From contig OU015498.1 in the NCBI GenBank assembly GCA_907164885.2, positions 124,871,727 through 124,935,726 on the forward strand: DNA of 64,000 bases. The letters are read 5' to 3'. A program made the translations under genes and the position numbers. A model generated the notes under the pieces. It made no database searches. It saw only the letters and a program-made list of their open reading frames with translations, and was not told the DNA's origin. The number at the start of each line of letters is the position of its first letter. The stretch's first letter is position 1. Positions 21,062 through 30,988 of the stretch are shown here, piece after piece. Source of the DNA: Dolomedes plantarius. Its lineage: Eukaryota > Arthropoda > Arachnida > Araneae > Dolomedidae.

Positions 21062-24000
21062 TTATGTTCTGTAATACATTTGATCCCCAGACTGTTCGTT
21101 TGTTTCATATGAATCAGACGTTTCATATGTATTAGCCGCAGACTCTTCATATCTGGTACTACCATGGTAGTCTTTCATGTCTGATTCATATGTGTGACCA
21201 TAGTTTTTATTCATATATTGCTGCTCATCAGGATAGTATTTACTGTTGTATCGTGCTTTTCCGTCGGAAAATCCAGAGTTTCCGTTGTCGAAATCTTGAT
21301 TATTATTCTCCTTCGTATTTACAGATGAAGTGTAACCATTATCATCCTCATTTACATCCTTTGATGTAGGATAAGAATAAGAATCGCTATTATAACTCTG
21401 CATATTATTTGATTCGGTATAAGCTTCATTGTTCTCTTCGTCCATTTTGTAGTACTGCGAATCTGTCCAACGATAATTTTGTGAAGTTTTATCGTCCTGT
21501 GTGTAGTCTGGCCTTTGATATGAACCGTAAGTACCCATTTCAGAAGTCTTTGAATTTTCTGTGCTGTATCTCGATCCAGTGGGAGCTTCATTGTGTGGTG
21601 AATTCGTGTCGTATGGTACGAAATATTCTTGATAACTCTTTGAATCCTGTGCGTCTGCTTCTGATCCACTCTGAGCTCCGTTGTGTTGTTGGTATACATC
21701 GTCTGATTGGAAATACATTCGAGAGTTTCCATTGGTATCTTTGCTGTATATCGATTCAGTCTGATCACCATTGAATTGTGGATTCATACCGGATGGCCTG
21801 AAGTTTCTTTGTGTAGATTGATCCGATTGAAAATCAGCTTTTGAATAATAGTTATCATTTTTGTAGTCAGCAAATGAGAAATCTTTTCGCTGCGATAGAT
21901 CTTGATCGAATTCAGGCCCAGTCATTGGTCGTGCAAAATCTCTATTATTCTCTCGGAAATAGGGGTTATTGTTTAACCTGTTATCAGAATCTGAATAGGA
22001 AGGGTGCTGCACATCAGAATTTTCAGAATTTCCATCCCGTGTCAAAAAACTATTTTTGTCCTCATCATTTGGAATCCTTTCACGTTGTTCGTCCTCATAA
22101 GTTTCATCGTCATCTTCATTGCTTTTCCCAGGCTTACCTGTCTCGTATTGAGATTCGCTTTCCTCATCCGTTACTTCATTTGGTTTATCGGTATTTTTCG
22201 AAAAGATTTTAATTTCTTTATCATAGTCTCTGTAGAAATAATTAACTTGACTTAATTTACTTAAATTTTTAAAATTCTTGAGATATTTATTTAAAATTCT
22301 GTTATGTCTGGTAGGCATTTTTCGATAACGATAGCAGTATTTTATGAATCTGAACAGGATTCTTGTTCTTATTCTGAATTTGAAGAATCGGAAGAATGTA
22401 CTTCTGTATCTATTTGACTGATATTTCGTATATGTCAAATCCTTTAAGAATTTATGTTTTTCAAAGTAAGACTTTTCATTGTCTTGAATATGAACGTATT
22501 GTAGTTCTCTTTTTTCCTTCCTAAAATTATTAACAAAATTTTCATCATCATTGTCAGCTTCATCTAGGCCACTTTCCTGCGGGTTTTCTGTATCGTCTGT
22601 TTCACCTGGTCTTCCATTTCCCCCGTCGGACTCATCGTTTGCATCGTTATCATCTGACTCCCTATCGTATCTTCCCCTGTGTCCTGGTTTACCACGCGTT
22701 TCTGTCGGTCTTTTTTCGCCTGATCTCTTTTCGAAATCACCAGTCTTTCCTCTTTGTTTAGGTTTACCTCGTTTGTCTTTTTGTGTTTTTGAACTCAGTT
22801 TTATTTCTTTATCATATTTTTCATGCAAATATTTACGCCTCCTGGTTCTATGTATTTTTACATATTTTTTGAGATATTTATTGATCATCTTATTGTGGTT
22901 ACGAGGCATTCTTTTGTAACCATAACAGTGTTTTATAAATTTAAAGAGAATCCTTGTTCTAACCCTGAATTTAAAATATCTGTAGAACATATTTTTATAC
23001 TTTTTCATTTGATATTTCCTGAAAGTTAATTGCTTTAAAAATTTCATCTTTTCTTCGTATGTATTTTCGTCATCTTGAATATTGATAAATTTTAAATCTT
23101 TCTTTTCTTTTTTCAATTTATCTATTTCCTCGTCAGTTTCATCTTCGTTGCCCTCATCGCGATTTTTGGGTTCATTTTCTTGCTTATCTGATTTTTCTTT
23201 TGGTTGTTCTCGATCTGGTCTCCTATTTCCGTTTTCGGGTGTCTCCGATTCATCAATCTCATCATCGTTAATTCCTTCATATGGTCCTTTTCCACGTGGC
23301 TGTCCATTTTTTCCTGGTGAACCTGGTTTATCTTTTGGTCCTCCGTGTGGTCTCTTTCTTTCTTCGGGTGTGCCCGAATGTTTATGACGTTTGATTCTTT
23401 GATCTGCATCATCACTTGGAATATCATCACCTTCTGAACTGGGCTTTATTTCTTTAGCGTATTTTTTATGCAGAAGTTTACACTTCTTTATTTTACGTAG
23501 TTTTGTATATCTTTTGAGATATTTATTGATCATTTTATTGTGGTTATGGGGTATTTTTCGGTAACGGTAGCAGTGTTTAATAAATCTGAAGAGAATCCTC
23601 GTTCTCACTCTGAATTTAAAATATCTATAAAACATATTTTTATATTTTTGCATCTGGTATTTTTTATAAGTCAAATTGATTAAAAATTTCCTTTTTCGAT
23701 CGTATGTAATTTTATCGTCTTTAATCTTAATATTTTCCAAATCTTTCTTTTCTTTTTTAAATTTTTCCATACCTTCGTCAGTTTTGTCTTCATCATTTTC
23801 TTCATCTCCAGATTTTGGTTCCTTCTCTTGTTCATCTGATTTGTCGTTTGGTCGTTCTCCATCTGGTCTCATGTCGTTGCCAAGGATTTCCGATTCATCA
23901 GGTTCATCATCATCAATTTCGTAACCAGAGTCTGTTCCACGAGACCGATCTTTTCCATATGGTCTCTTTCTTCCTTTCTTGGATCTGCCCGAATGATCAC

Positions 24001-27000
24001 GAAGTTTGTCCTCTTGATCAGTGTCCTCAGTTGAAAGGTCGTCACCTTTTGAAGAATGTTTTATTTCTTTATCATATTTTTTGTACAAGAATTTACGCTT
24101 CTTTACTTTTTGTATTTTTATGTATTTTTTGAGATATTTGTTGATAATTTTATTATGGTTACGTGGCATTTTTTGATGGCGATAGCAGTGTTTAATAAAT
24201 CCAAAGAGAATCTTGGTTCTAACTCTAAATCTGAAATATCTATGGAACACGCTTTTATACTTTTTTACCTGATATTTTTTAAAAGTCAATTGTTTTAAGA
24301 ATCTATTTTTTTCTTCATAAGTTTTTTCGTCGTCTTGAATCTCAATATATTCCAAATCTTCCTTTTCTTTTTCGAAATTTTCTAATTCCTTGTCGGTTTC
24401 ATACTCATGGTCCTCATCTCGAGATTTTTGATTTTTTCCATGTTCATCCGATTTGCTTTTTGGTCGTTCTCTATCTGGTGTCATATTTTTACGATTTTTC
24501 TTTGATTTACCAGATTCATCAACGTCTCCATCGTAATCAGGTTCTTTTACATCAGACTGTCCTTCCTTTCCTGAGTCATCTGGTTTATCATCTAATCCAT
24601 CATTGCTAGGCCTCATTCTTCTTTTCCTCGAATTTTCCCATTCATCAGTTTCTTCATCGTCATTTTCGTCATCTGGATTTTTCTCACCTGGTTGTCCAAT
24701 CTTACCGGATGAACTTGATTTGTCGTTACGTTCTTTTCTATATGGCTTCTTCCTTCCTTTTCTGGGTCTTCCCGACTGATCCTGAGGTTTATCCTCTTGA
24801 TTTGTGTCATCAGTTGAAAAATCGTCGTTCTTTGAATAAGTTCTTATTTCTTTATCGTATTTTTTACCTAAAAGTTTACGTTTTTGTGCATCACGGAGTT
24901 TTATAAAAATTTTAAGATATTTATTTATCATTTTATTGTGGTTGCGAGGTATTTTTCGGTAACGATAGCATTGTTTAATGAATCTAAACAAAATCCTAGT
25001 CCTCAACCTAAATTTGAAAAAACTATAGAAGATATTTTTATACCTTTTAATCTCATACGTTTTAAATGTCAAATCTTTTAAGAATTTCCTTTTTTTCTCA
25101 TAAGATTCTTCGTCGTCTTCAATCTCAATAAATTCCAAATCATTTTCTTCCTCTTCAAACTTTTTCATTTCCTCTTCAGTGCCATCTTTATTATCGTTCT
25201 GACCATCATCGGTGTCGTCATCTGGTTCATCTTCTCCACTTTCGTCATATGGTTCTTTATCCAGATGCTTTGGTTTTTTGCCTCCCTTTTTAACATGTCC
25301 GTCATTGTCTTTCGGTTTGATTTCTTTTTCGTATTTCCTATAGAAATGCTTGCAATTGCTGCTCTTACGTAGTGTTCTGTATTTTTTGATATATTTATTA
25401 ATGATCTTATTGTGGTTGCGAGGGAACTTTTTGTAACTATAGCAGTGTTTAATGAATCTAAAGAGAGTTTTTGTTTTCACCTCGAATTTGAAATATCGCC
25501 GGAACGTCTTTCTATTAGATTTTACTAGGTATTTCTCGTATGTAAGATTCAGAAAAAATTTTCTTTTTTCACTGTATGTCTCTTCGTCGTCATCAATATC
25601 GACTTGCTTCAGACTTTCCTTTTCTTCCTCAAATGCTTGTTCGTCTTCTTCAACGACTTCTTCATCGTCTTGTTCATTCGGATTCTCATCTCCTACCTTG
25701 GGTTTGTCATGTTTTCCTTTTTTGCCTCCTGGTTTGTCATCACCGCTTTCGTCATCTGGCTTCTCATGTTTTCCTTTTTTTCCGTGCGGGTGCTTTCCTT
25801 TGGGCTTCCCTGGTTTATCATCATCACTTTCGTCATCTGGCTTATCATGCTTTCCTTTTTTTCCACGTGGATGCTTTCCTTTGGGCTTCCCTGGTTTATC
25901 ATCATCACTTTCGTCATCTGGCTTATCATGCTTTCCTTTTTTTCCGTGGGGATTCTTTCCTTTCGGCTTCCCTGGTTTGTCATCACCACTTTCGTCATCT
26001 GGTTCATCATGCTTTCCTTTTTTTCCGTGTGGATGCTTCTTTCCTTTGGGCTTCCCTGGTTTCCCATCACCGCTTTCGTCATCCGGCCTATCATGCTTTC
26101 CTTTTTTTCCACGTGGATGCTTTCCTTTGGGCTTCCCTGGTTTATCATCATCACTTTCGTCATCTGTCTTATCATGCTTTCCTTTCTTTCCTTTTCCTTT
26201 TCCTTTTGTTTTCTCTGGATTATCTTCGCCACTTTCGTCATCTGGTTCTTTATCCCCATGCTTTGGTTTTTTGCCTCCTTTCTTACCAGGACCGTCATTG
26301 TCTTTCGGTTTGACTTCTTTTTCATATTCTCTATAGAAATGCTTGCACTTGCTGCTCTTACGTAGTGTTCTGTATTTTTTGAAATATTTATTAATGATCT
26401 TATTGTGGTTGCGAGGGAACTTTTTGTAACTATAGCAGTGTTTAATGAATCTAAAGAGAGTTTTTGTTTTCACCTCGAATTTGAAATATCGCTGGAACGT
26501 CTTTCTATTGGATTTTACTAGGTATTTCTCGTATGTAAGATTCAGTAAAAATTTTCTTTTTTCACTGTATGTCTCTTTGTCGTCATCAATATCGACTTGC
26601 TTCAGACTTTCCTTTTCTTCCTCAAAATCTTGTTCGTCTTCTTCAACGACTTCTTCATCGTCTTGTTCATTCGGATTCTCATCTCCTACCTTGGGTTTGT
26701 CATGTTTTCCTTTTTTGCCTCTTGGTTTGTCATCACCGCTTTCGTCATCTGGCTTCTCATGTTTTCCTTTTTTTCCGTGCGGGTGCTTTCCTTTGGTCTT
26801 CCCTGGTTTATCATCATCACTTTCGTCATCTGGCTTATCATGCTTTCCTTTTTTTCCGTGGGGATTCTTTCCTTTCGGCTTCCCTGGTTTGTCATTACCA
26901 GTTTCGGCATCTGGTTCATCATGCTTTCCTTTTTTTCCGTGTGGATGCTTCTTTCCTTTGGGCTTCCCTGGTTTCCCATCACCGCTTTCGTCATCCGGCC

Positions 27001-30000
27001 TATCATGCTTTCCTTTTTTTCCACGTGGATGCTTTCCTTTGGGCTTCCCTGGTTTATCATCATCACTTTCGTCATCTGTCTTATCATGCTTTCCTTTTTT
27101 TCCTTTTCCTTTTCCTTTTGTTTTCTCTGGTTTATCTTCGCCACTTTCGTCATCTGGTTCATCATGCTTTCCTTTTTTTCCGTGTGGATGCTTCTTTCCT
27201 TTGGGCTTCCCTGGTTTCCCATCACCGCTTTCGTCATCCGGACTATCATGCTTTCCTTTTTTTCCACGTGGATGCTTTCCTTTGGGCTTCCCTGGTTTAT
27301 CATCATCACTTTCGTCATCTGTCTTATCATGCTTTCCTTTCTTTCCTTTTCCTTTTCCTTTCTCTGGATTATCTTCGCCACTTTCGTCATCTGGTTCTTT
27401 ATCCCCATGCTTTGGTTTTTTGCCTCCTTTCTTACCAGGACCGTCATTGTCTTTCGGTTTGATTTCTTTTTCATATTCTCTATAGAAATGCTTGCACTTG
27501 CTGCTCTTACGTAGTGTTCTGTATTTTTTGAAATATTTACTAATGATCTTATTGTGGTTGCGAGGGAACTTTTTGTAACTATAGCAGTGTTTAATGAATC
27601 TAAAGAGAGTTTTTGTTTTCACCTCGAATTTGAAATATCGCTGGAACTTCTTTCTATTGGATTTTACTAGGTATTTCTCGTATGTAAGATTCAGTAAAAA
27701 TTTTCTTTTTTCACTGTATGTCTCTTTGTCGTCATCAATATCGACTTGCTTCAGACTTTCCTTTTCTTCCTCAAAATCTTGTTCGTCTTCTTCAACGACT
27801 TCTTCATCGTCTTGTTCATTCGGATTCTCATCTCCTACCTTGGGTTTGTCATGTTTTCCTTTTTTGCCTCTTGGTTTGCCATCACCGCTTTCGTCATCTG
27901 GCTTCTCATGTTTTCCTTTTTTTCCGTGCGGGTGCTTTCCTTTGGGCTTCCCTGGTTTATCATCATCACTTTCGTCATCTGGCTTATCATGCTTTCCTTT
28001 TTTTCCGTGGGGATTCTTTCCTTTCGGCTTCCCTGGTTTGTCATCACCACTTTCGTCATCTGGTTCATCATGCTTTCCTTTTTTTCCGTGTGGATGCTTC
28101 TTTCCTTTGGGATTCCCTGGTTTCCCATCACCGCTTTCGTCATCCGGCCTATCATGCTTTCCTTTTTTTCCACGTGGATGCTTTCCTTTGGGCTTCCCTG
28201 GTTTATCATCATCACTTTCGTCATCTGTCTTATCATGCTTTCCTTTCTTTCCTTTTCCTTTTCCTTTTGTTTTCTCTGGATTATCTTCGCCACTTTCGTC
28301 ATCTGGTTCTTTATCCCCATGCTTTGGTTTTTTGCCTCCTTTCTTACCAGGACCGTCATTGTCTTTCGGTTTGATTTCTTTTTCATATTCTCTATAGAAA
28401 TGCTTGCACTTGCTGCTCTTACGTAGTGTTCTGTATTTTTTGAAATATTTATTAATGATCTTATTGTGGTTGCGAGGGAACTTTTTGTAACTATAGCAGT
28501 GTTTAATGAATCTAAAGAGAGTTTTTGTTTTCACCTCGAATTTGAAATATCGCTGGAACGTCTTTCTATTGGATTTTACTAGGTATTTCTCGTATGTAAG
28601 ATTCAGTAAAAATTTTCTTTTTTCACTGTATGTCTCTTTGTCGTCATCAATATCGACTTGCTTCAGACTTTCCTTTTCTTCCTCAAAATCTTGTTCGTCT
28701 TCTTCAACGACTTCTTCATCGTCTTGTTCATTCGGATTCTCATCTCCTACCTTGGGTTTGTCATGTTTTCCTTTTTTGCCTCTTGGTTTGTCATCACCGC
28801 TTTCGTCATCTGGCTTCTCATGTTTTCCTTTTTTTCCGTGCGGGTGCTTTCCTTTGGGCTTCCCTGGTTTATCATCATCACTTTCGTCATCTGGCTTATC
28901 ATGCTTTCCTTTTTTTCCGTGGGGATTCTTTCCTTTCGGCTTCCCTGGTTTGTCATCACCAGTTTCGGCATCTGGTTCATCATGCTTTCCTTTTTTTCCG
29001 TGTGGATGCTTCTTTCCTTTGGGCTTCCCTGGTTTCCCATCACCGCTTTCGTCATCCGGCCTATCATGCTTTCCTTTTTTTCCACGTGGATGCTTTCCTT
29101 TGGGCTTCCCTGGTTTATCATCATCACTTTCGTCATCTGTCTTATCATGCTTTCCTTTTTTTCCTTTTCCTTTTCCTTTTGTTTTCTCTGGTTTATCTTC
29201 GCCACTTTCGTCATCTGGTTCATCATGCTTTCCTTTTTTTCCGTGTGGATGCTTCTTTCCTTTGGGCTTCCCTGGTTTCCCATCACCGCTTTCGTCATCC
29301 GGACTATCATGCTTTCCTTTTTTTCCACGTGGATGCTTTCCTTTGGGCTTCCCTGGTTTATCATCATCACTTTCGTCATCTGTCTTATCATGCTTTCCTT
29401 TCTTTCCTTTTCCTTTTCCTTTTGTTTTCTCTAGATTATCTTCGCCACTTTCGTCATCTGGTTCTTTATCCCCATGCTTTGGTTTTTTGCCTCCTTTCTT
29501 ACCAGGACCGTCATTGTCTTTCGGTTTGATTTCTTTTTCATATTCTCTATAGAAATGCTTGCACTTGCTGCTCTTACGTAGTGTTCTGTATTTTTTGAAA
29601 TATTTATTAATGATCTTATTGTGGTTGCGAGGGAACTTTTTGTAACTATAGCAGTGTTTAATGAATCTAAAGAGAGTATTTGTTTTCACCTCGAATTTGA
29701 AATATCGCTGGAACTTCTTTCTATTGGATTTTACTAGGTATTTCTCGTATGTAAGATTCAGTAAAAATTTTCTTTTTTCACTGTATGTCTCTTTGTCGTC
29801 ATCAATATCGACTTGCTTCAGACTTTCCTTTTCTTCCTCAAAATCTTGTTCGTCTTCTTCAACGACTTCTTCATCGTCTTGTTCATTCGGATTCTCATCT
29901 CCTACCTTGGGTTTGTCATGTTTTCCTTTTTTGCCTCTTGGTTTGCCATCACCGCTTTCGTCATCTGGCTTCTCATGTTTTCCTTTTTTTCCGTGAGGGT

Positions 30001-30988
30001 GCTTTCCTTTGGGCTTCCCTGGTTTATCATCATCACTTTCGTCATCTGGCTTATCATGCTTTCCTTTTTTTCCGTGGGGATTCTTTCCTTTCGGCTTCCC
30101 TGGTTTGTCATCACCACTTTCGTCATCTGGTTCATCATGCTTTCCTTTTTTTCCGTGTGGATGCTTCTTTCCTTTGGGCTTCCCTGGTATCGCATCACCG
30201 CTTTCGTCATCCGGCCTATCATGCTTTCCTTTTTTTCCACGTGGATGCTTTCCTTTGGGCTTCCCTGGTTTATCATCATCACTTTCGTCATCTGTCTTAT
30301 CATGCTTTCCTTTCTTTCCTTTTCCTTTTCCTTTTGTTTTCTCTGGATTATCTTCGCCACTTTCGTCATCTGGTTCTTTATCCCCATGCTTTGGTTTTTT
30401 GCCTCCTTTCTTACCAGGACCGTCATTGTCTTTCGGTTTGATTTCTTTTTCATATTCTCTATAGAAATGCTTGCACTTGCTGCTCTTACGTAGTGTTCTG
30501 TATTTTTTGAAATATTTATTAATGATCTTATTGTGGTTGCGAGGGAACTTTTTGTAACTATAGCAGTGTTTAATGAATCTAAAGAGAGTTTTTGTTTTCA
30601 CCTCGAATTTGAAATATCGCTGGAACGTCTTTCTATTGGATTTTACTAGGTATTTCTCGTATGTAAGATTCAGTAAAAATTTTCTTTTTTCACTGTATGT
30701 CTCTTTGTCGTCATCAATATCGACTTGCTTCAGACTTTCCTTTTCTTCCTCAAAATCTTGTTCGTCTTCTTCAACGACTTCTTCATCGTCTTGTTCATTC
30801 GGATTCTCATCTCCTACCTTGGGTTTGTCATGTTTTCCTTTTTTGCCTCTTGGTTTGTCATCACCGCTTTCGTCATCTGGCTTCTCATGTTTTCCTTTTT
30901 TTCCGTGCGGGTGCTTTCCTTTGGGCTTCCCTGGTTTATCATCATCACTTTCGTCATCTGGCTTATCATGCTTTCCTTTTTTTCCGTG
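21062..30988 (-). CDS. Giant secreted repeat protein, exon 2, C-terminal half
   Basis: From the one-base lesion at about 30988 the same repeat architecture continues open to the TAA at 21062. There is no start codon of its own in a sensible place: the first usable codon lies inside a cassette, so this is not a separate gene. It holds near-identical repeats to about 25.3 kb, then six cassettes that diverge from the consensus and from one another (KFRVRTRILFRFIKHCYRYR is the commonest core). Their linkers are shorter, less regular and more acidic. The last ~400 residues (about 22200-21062) lose the Lys-rich character and become rich in Tyr, Asn, Ser, Asp and Gln (for example NGDQTESIYSKDTNGNS). 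A plausible role is an interaction or assembly tail, but no function can be read from the sequence. Confidence 0.88.
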   Translation of the reverse strand, partial: HGKKGKHDKPDDESDDDKPGKPKGKHPHGKKGKHEKPDDESGDDKPRGKKGKHDKPKVGDENPNEQDDEEVVEEDEQDFEEEKESLKQVDIDDDKETYSEKRKFLLNLTYEKYLVKSNRKTFQRYFKFEVKTKTLFRFIKHCYSYKKFPRNHNKIINKYFKKYRTLRKSSKCKHFYREYEKEIKPKDNDGPGKKGGKKPKHGDKEPDDESGEDNPEKTKGKGKGKKGKHDKTDDESDDDKPGKPKGKHPRGKKGKHDRPDDESGDAIPGKPKGKKHPHGKKGKHDEPDDESGDDKPGKPKGKNPHGKKGKHDKPDDESDDDKPGKPKGKHPHGKKGKHEKPDDESGDGKPRGKKGKHDKPKVGDENPNEQDDEEVVEEDEQDFEEEKESLKQVDIDDDKETYSEKRKFLLNLTYEKYLVKSNRKKFQRYFKFEVKTNTLFRFIKHCYSYKKFPRNHNKIINKYFKKYRTLRKSSKCKHFYREYEKEIKPKDNDGPGKKGGKKPKHGDKEPDDESGEDNLEKTKGKGKGKKGKHDKTDDESDDDKPGKPKGKHPRGKKGKHDSPDDESGDGKPGKPKGKKHPHGKKGKHDEPDDESGEDKPEKTKGKGKGKKGKHDKTDDESDDDKPGKPKGKHPRGKKGKHDRPDDESGDGKPGKPKGKKHPHGKKGKHDEPDAETGDDKPGKPKGKNPHGKKGKHDKPDDESDDDKPGKPKGKHPHGKKGKHEKPDDESGDDKPRGKKGKHDKPKVGDENPNEQDDEEVVEEDEQDFEEEKESLKQVDIDDDKETYSEKRKFLLNLTYEKYLVKSNRKTFQRYFKFEVKTKTLFRFIKHCYSYKKFPRNHNKIINKYFKKYRTLRKSSKCKHFYREYEKEIKPKDNDGPGKKGGKKPKHGDKEPDDESGEDNPEKTKGKGKGKKGKHDKTDDESDDDKPGKPKGKHPRGKKGKHDRPDDESGDGKPGNPKGKKHPHGKKGKHDEPDDESGDDKPGKPKGKNPHGKKGKHDKPDDESDDDKPGKPKGKHPHGKKGKHEKPDDESGDGKPRGKKGKHDKPKVGDENPNEQDDEEVVEEDEQDFEEEKESLKQVDIDDDKETYSEKRKFLLNLTYEKYLVKSNRKKFQRYFKFEVKTKTLFRFIKHCYSYKKFPRNHNKIISKYFKKYRTLRKSSKCKHFYREYEKEIKPKDNDGPGKKGGKKPKHGDKEPDDESGEDNPEKGKGKGKKGKHDKTDDESDDDKPGKPKGKHPRGKKGKHDSPDDESGDGKPGKPKGKKHPHGKKGKHDEPDDESGEDKPEKTKGKGKGKKGKHDKTDDESDDDKPGKPKGKHPRGKKGKHDRPDDESGDGKPGKPKGKKHPHGKKGKHDEPDAETGNDKPGKPKGKNPHGKKGKHDKPDDESDDDKPGKTKGKHPHGKKGKHEKPDDESGDDKPRGKKGKHDKPKVGDENPNEQDDEEVVEEDEQDFEEEKESLKQVDIDDDKETYSEKRKFLLNLTYEKYLVKSNRKTFQRYFKFEVKTKTLFRFIKHCYSYKKFPRNHNKIINKYFKKYRTLRKSSKCKHFYREYEKEVKPKDNDGPGKKGGKKPKHGDKEPDDESGEDNPEKTKGKGKGKKGKHDKTDDESDDDKPGKPKGKHPRGKKGKHDRPDDESGDGKPGKPKGKKHPHGKKGKHDEPDDESGDDKPGKPKGKNPHGKKGKHDKPDDESDDDKPGKPKGKHPRGKKGKHDKPDDESDDDKPGKPKGKHPHGKKGKHEKPDDESGDDKPGGKKGKHDKPKVGDENPNEQDDEEVVEEDEQAFEEEKESLKQVDIDDDEETYSEKRKFFLNLTYEKYLVKSNRKTFRRYFKFEVKTKTLFRFIKHCYSYKKFPRNHNKIINKYIKKYRTLRKSSNCKHFYRKYEKEIKPKDNDGHVKKGGKKPKHLDKEPYDESGEDEPDDDTDDGQNDNKDGTEEEMKKFEEEENDLEFIEIEDDEESYEKKRKFLKDLTFKTYEIKRYKNIFYSFFKFRLRTRILFRFIKQCYRYRKIPRNHNKMINKYLKIFIKLRDAQKRKLLGKKYDKEIRTYSKNDDFSTDDTNQEDKPQDQSGRPRKGRKKPYRKERNDKSSSSGKIGQPGEKNPDDENDDEETDEWENSRKRRMRPSNDGLDDKPDDSGKEGQSDVKEPDYDGDVDESGKSKKNRKNMTPDRERPKSKSDEHGKNQKSRDEDHEYETDKELENFEKEKEDLEYIEIQDDEKTYEEKNRFLKQLTFKKYQVKKYKSVFHRYFRFRVRTKILFGFIKHCYRHQKMPRNHNKIINKYLKKYIKIQKVKKRKFLYKKYDKEIKHSSKGDDLSTEDTDQEDKLRDHSGRSKKGRKRPYGKDRSRGTDSGYEIDDDEPDESEILGNDMRPDGERPNDKSDEQEKEPKSGDEENDEDKTDEGMEKFKKEKKDLENIKIKDDKITYDRKRKFLINLTYKKYQMQKYKNMFYRYFKFRVRTRILFRFIKHCYRYRKIPHNHNKMINKYLKRYTKLRKIKKCKLLHKKYAKEIKPSSEGDDIPSDDADQRIKRHKHSGTPEERKRPHGGPKDKPGSPGKNGQPRGKGPYEGINDDEIDESETPENGNRRPDREQPKEKSDKQENEPKNRDEGNEDETDEEIDKLKKEKKDLKFINIQDDENTYEEKMKFLKQLTFRKYQMKKYKNMFYRYFKFRVRTRILFKFIKHCYGYKRMPRNHNKMINKYLKKYVKIHRTRRRKYLHEKYDKEIKLSSKTQKDKRGKPKQRGKTGDFEKRSGEKRPTETRGKPGHRGRYDRESDDNDANDESDGGNGRPGETDDTENPQESGLDEADNDDENFVNNFRKEKRELQYVHIQDNEKSYFEKHKFLKDLTYTKYQSNRYRSTFFRFFKFRIRTRILFRFIKYCYRYRKMPTRHNRILNKYLKNFKNLSKLSQVNYFYRDYDKEIKIFSKNTDKPNEVTDEESESQYETGKPGKSNEDDDETYEDEQRERIPNDEDKNSFLTRDGNSENSDVQHPSYSDSDNRLNNNPYFRENNRDFARPMTGPEFDQDLSQRKDFSFADYKNDNYYSKADFQSDQSTQRNFRPSGMNPQFNGDQTESIYSKDTNGNSRMYFQSDDVYQQHNGAQSGSEADAQDSKSYQEYFVPYDTNSPHNEAPTGSRYSTENSKTSEMGTYGSYQRPDYTQDDKTSQNYRWTDSQYYKMDEENNEAYTESNNMQSYNSDSYSYPTSKDVNEDDNGYTSSVNTKENNNQDFDNGNSGFSDGKARYNSKYYPDEQQYMNKNYGHTYESDMKDYHGSTRYEESAANTYETSDSYETNEQSGDQMYYRT
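22207..25633 (-). repeat. Diverged C-terminal cassettes 15-20
   Basis: Six further ~106-residue cassettes, anchored near 25452, 24979, 24195, 23579, 22935 and 22343. They keep the PRNHNK-type turn (PTRHNR in the last), the FIK-x-CY core and the flanking Tyr/Lys helices, while linkers have diverged freely. This marks the cassette as the conserved unit. Confidence 0.85.

Noticed and set aside
25693..26325. Minus-strand second-frame peptides (Met/Lys/Gln-rich) inside the repeat array
   Set aside because: They are shifted readings of the same repeats, repeated at every unit, and overlap the true frame completely.
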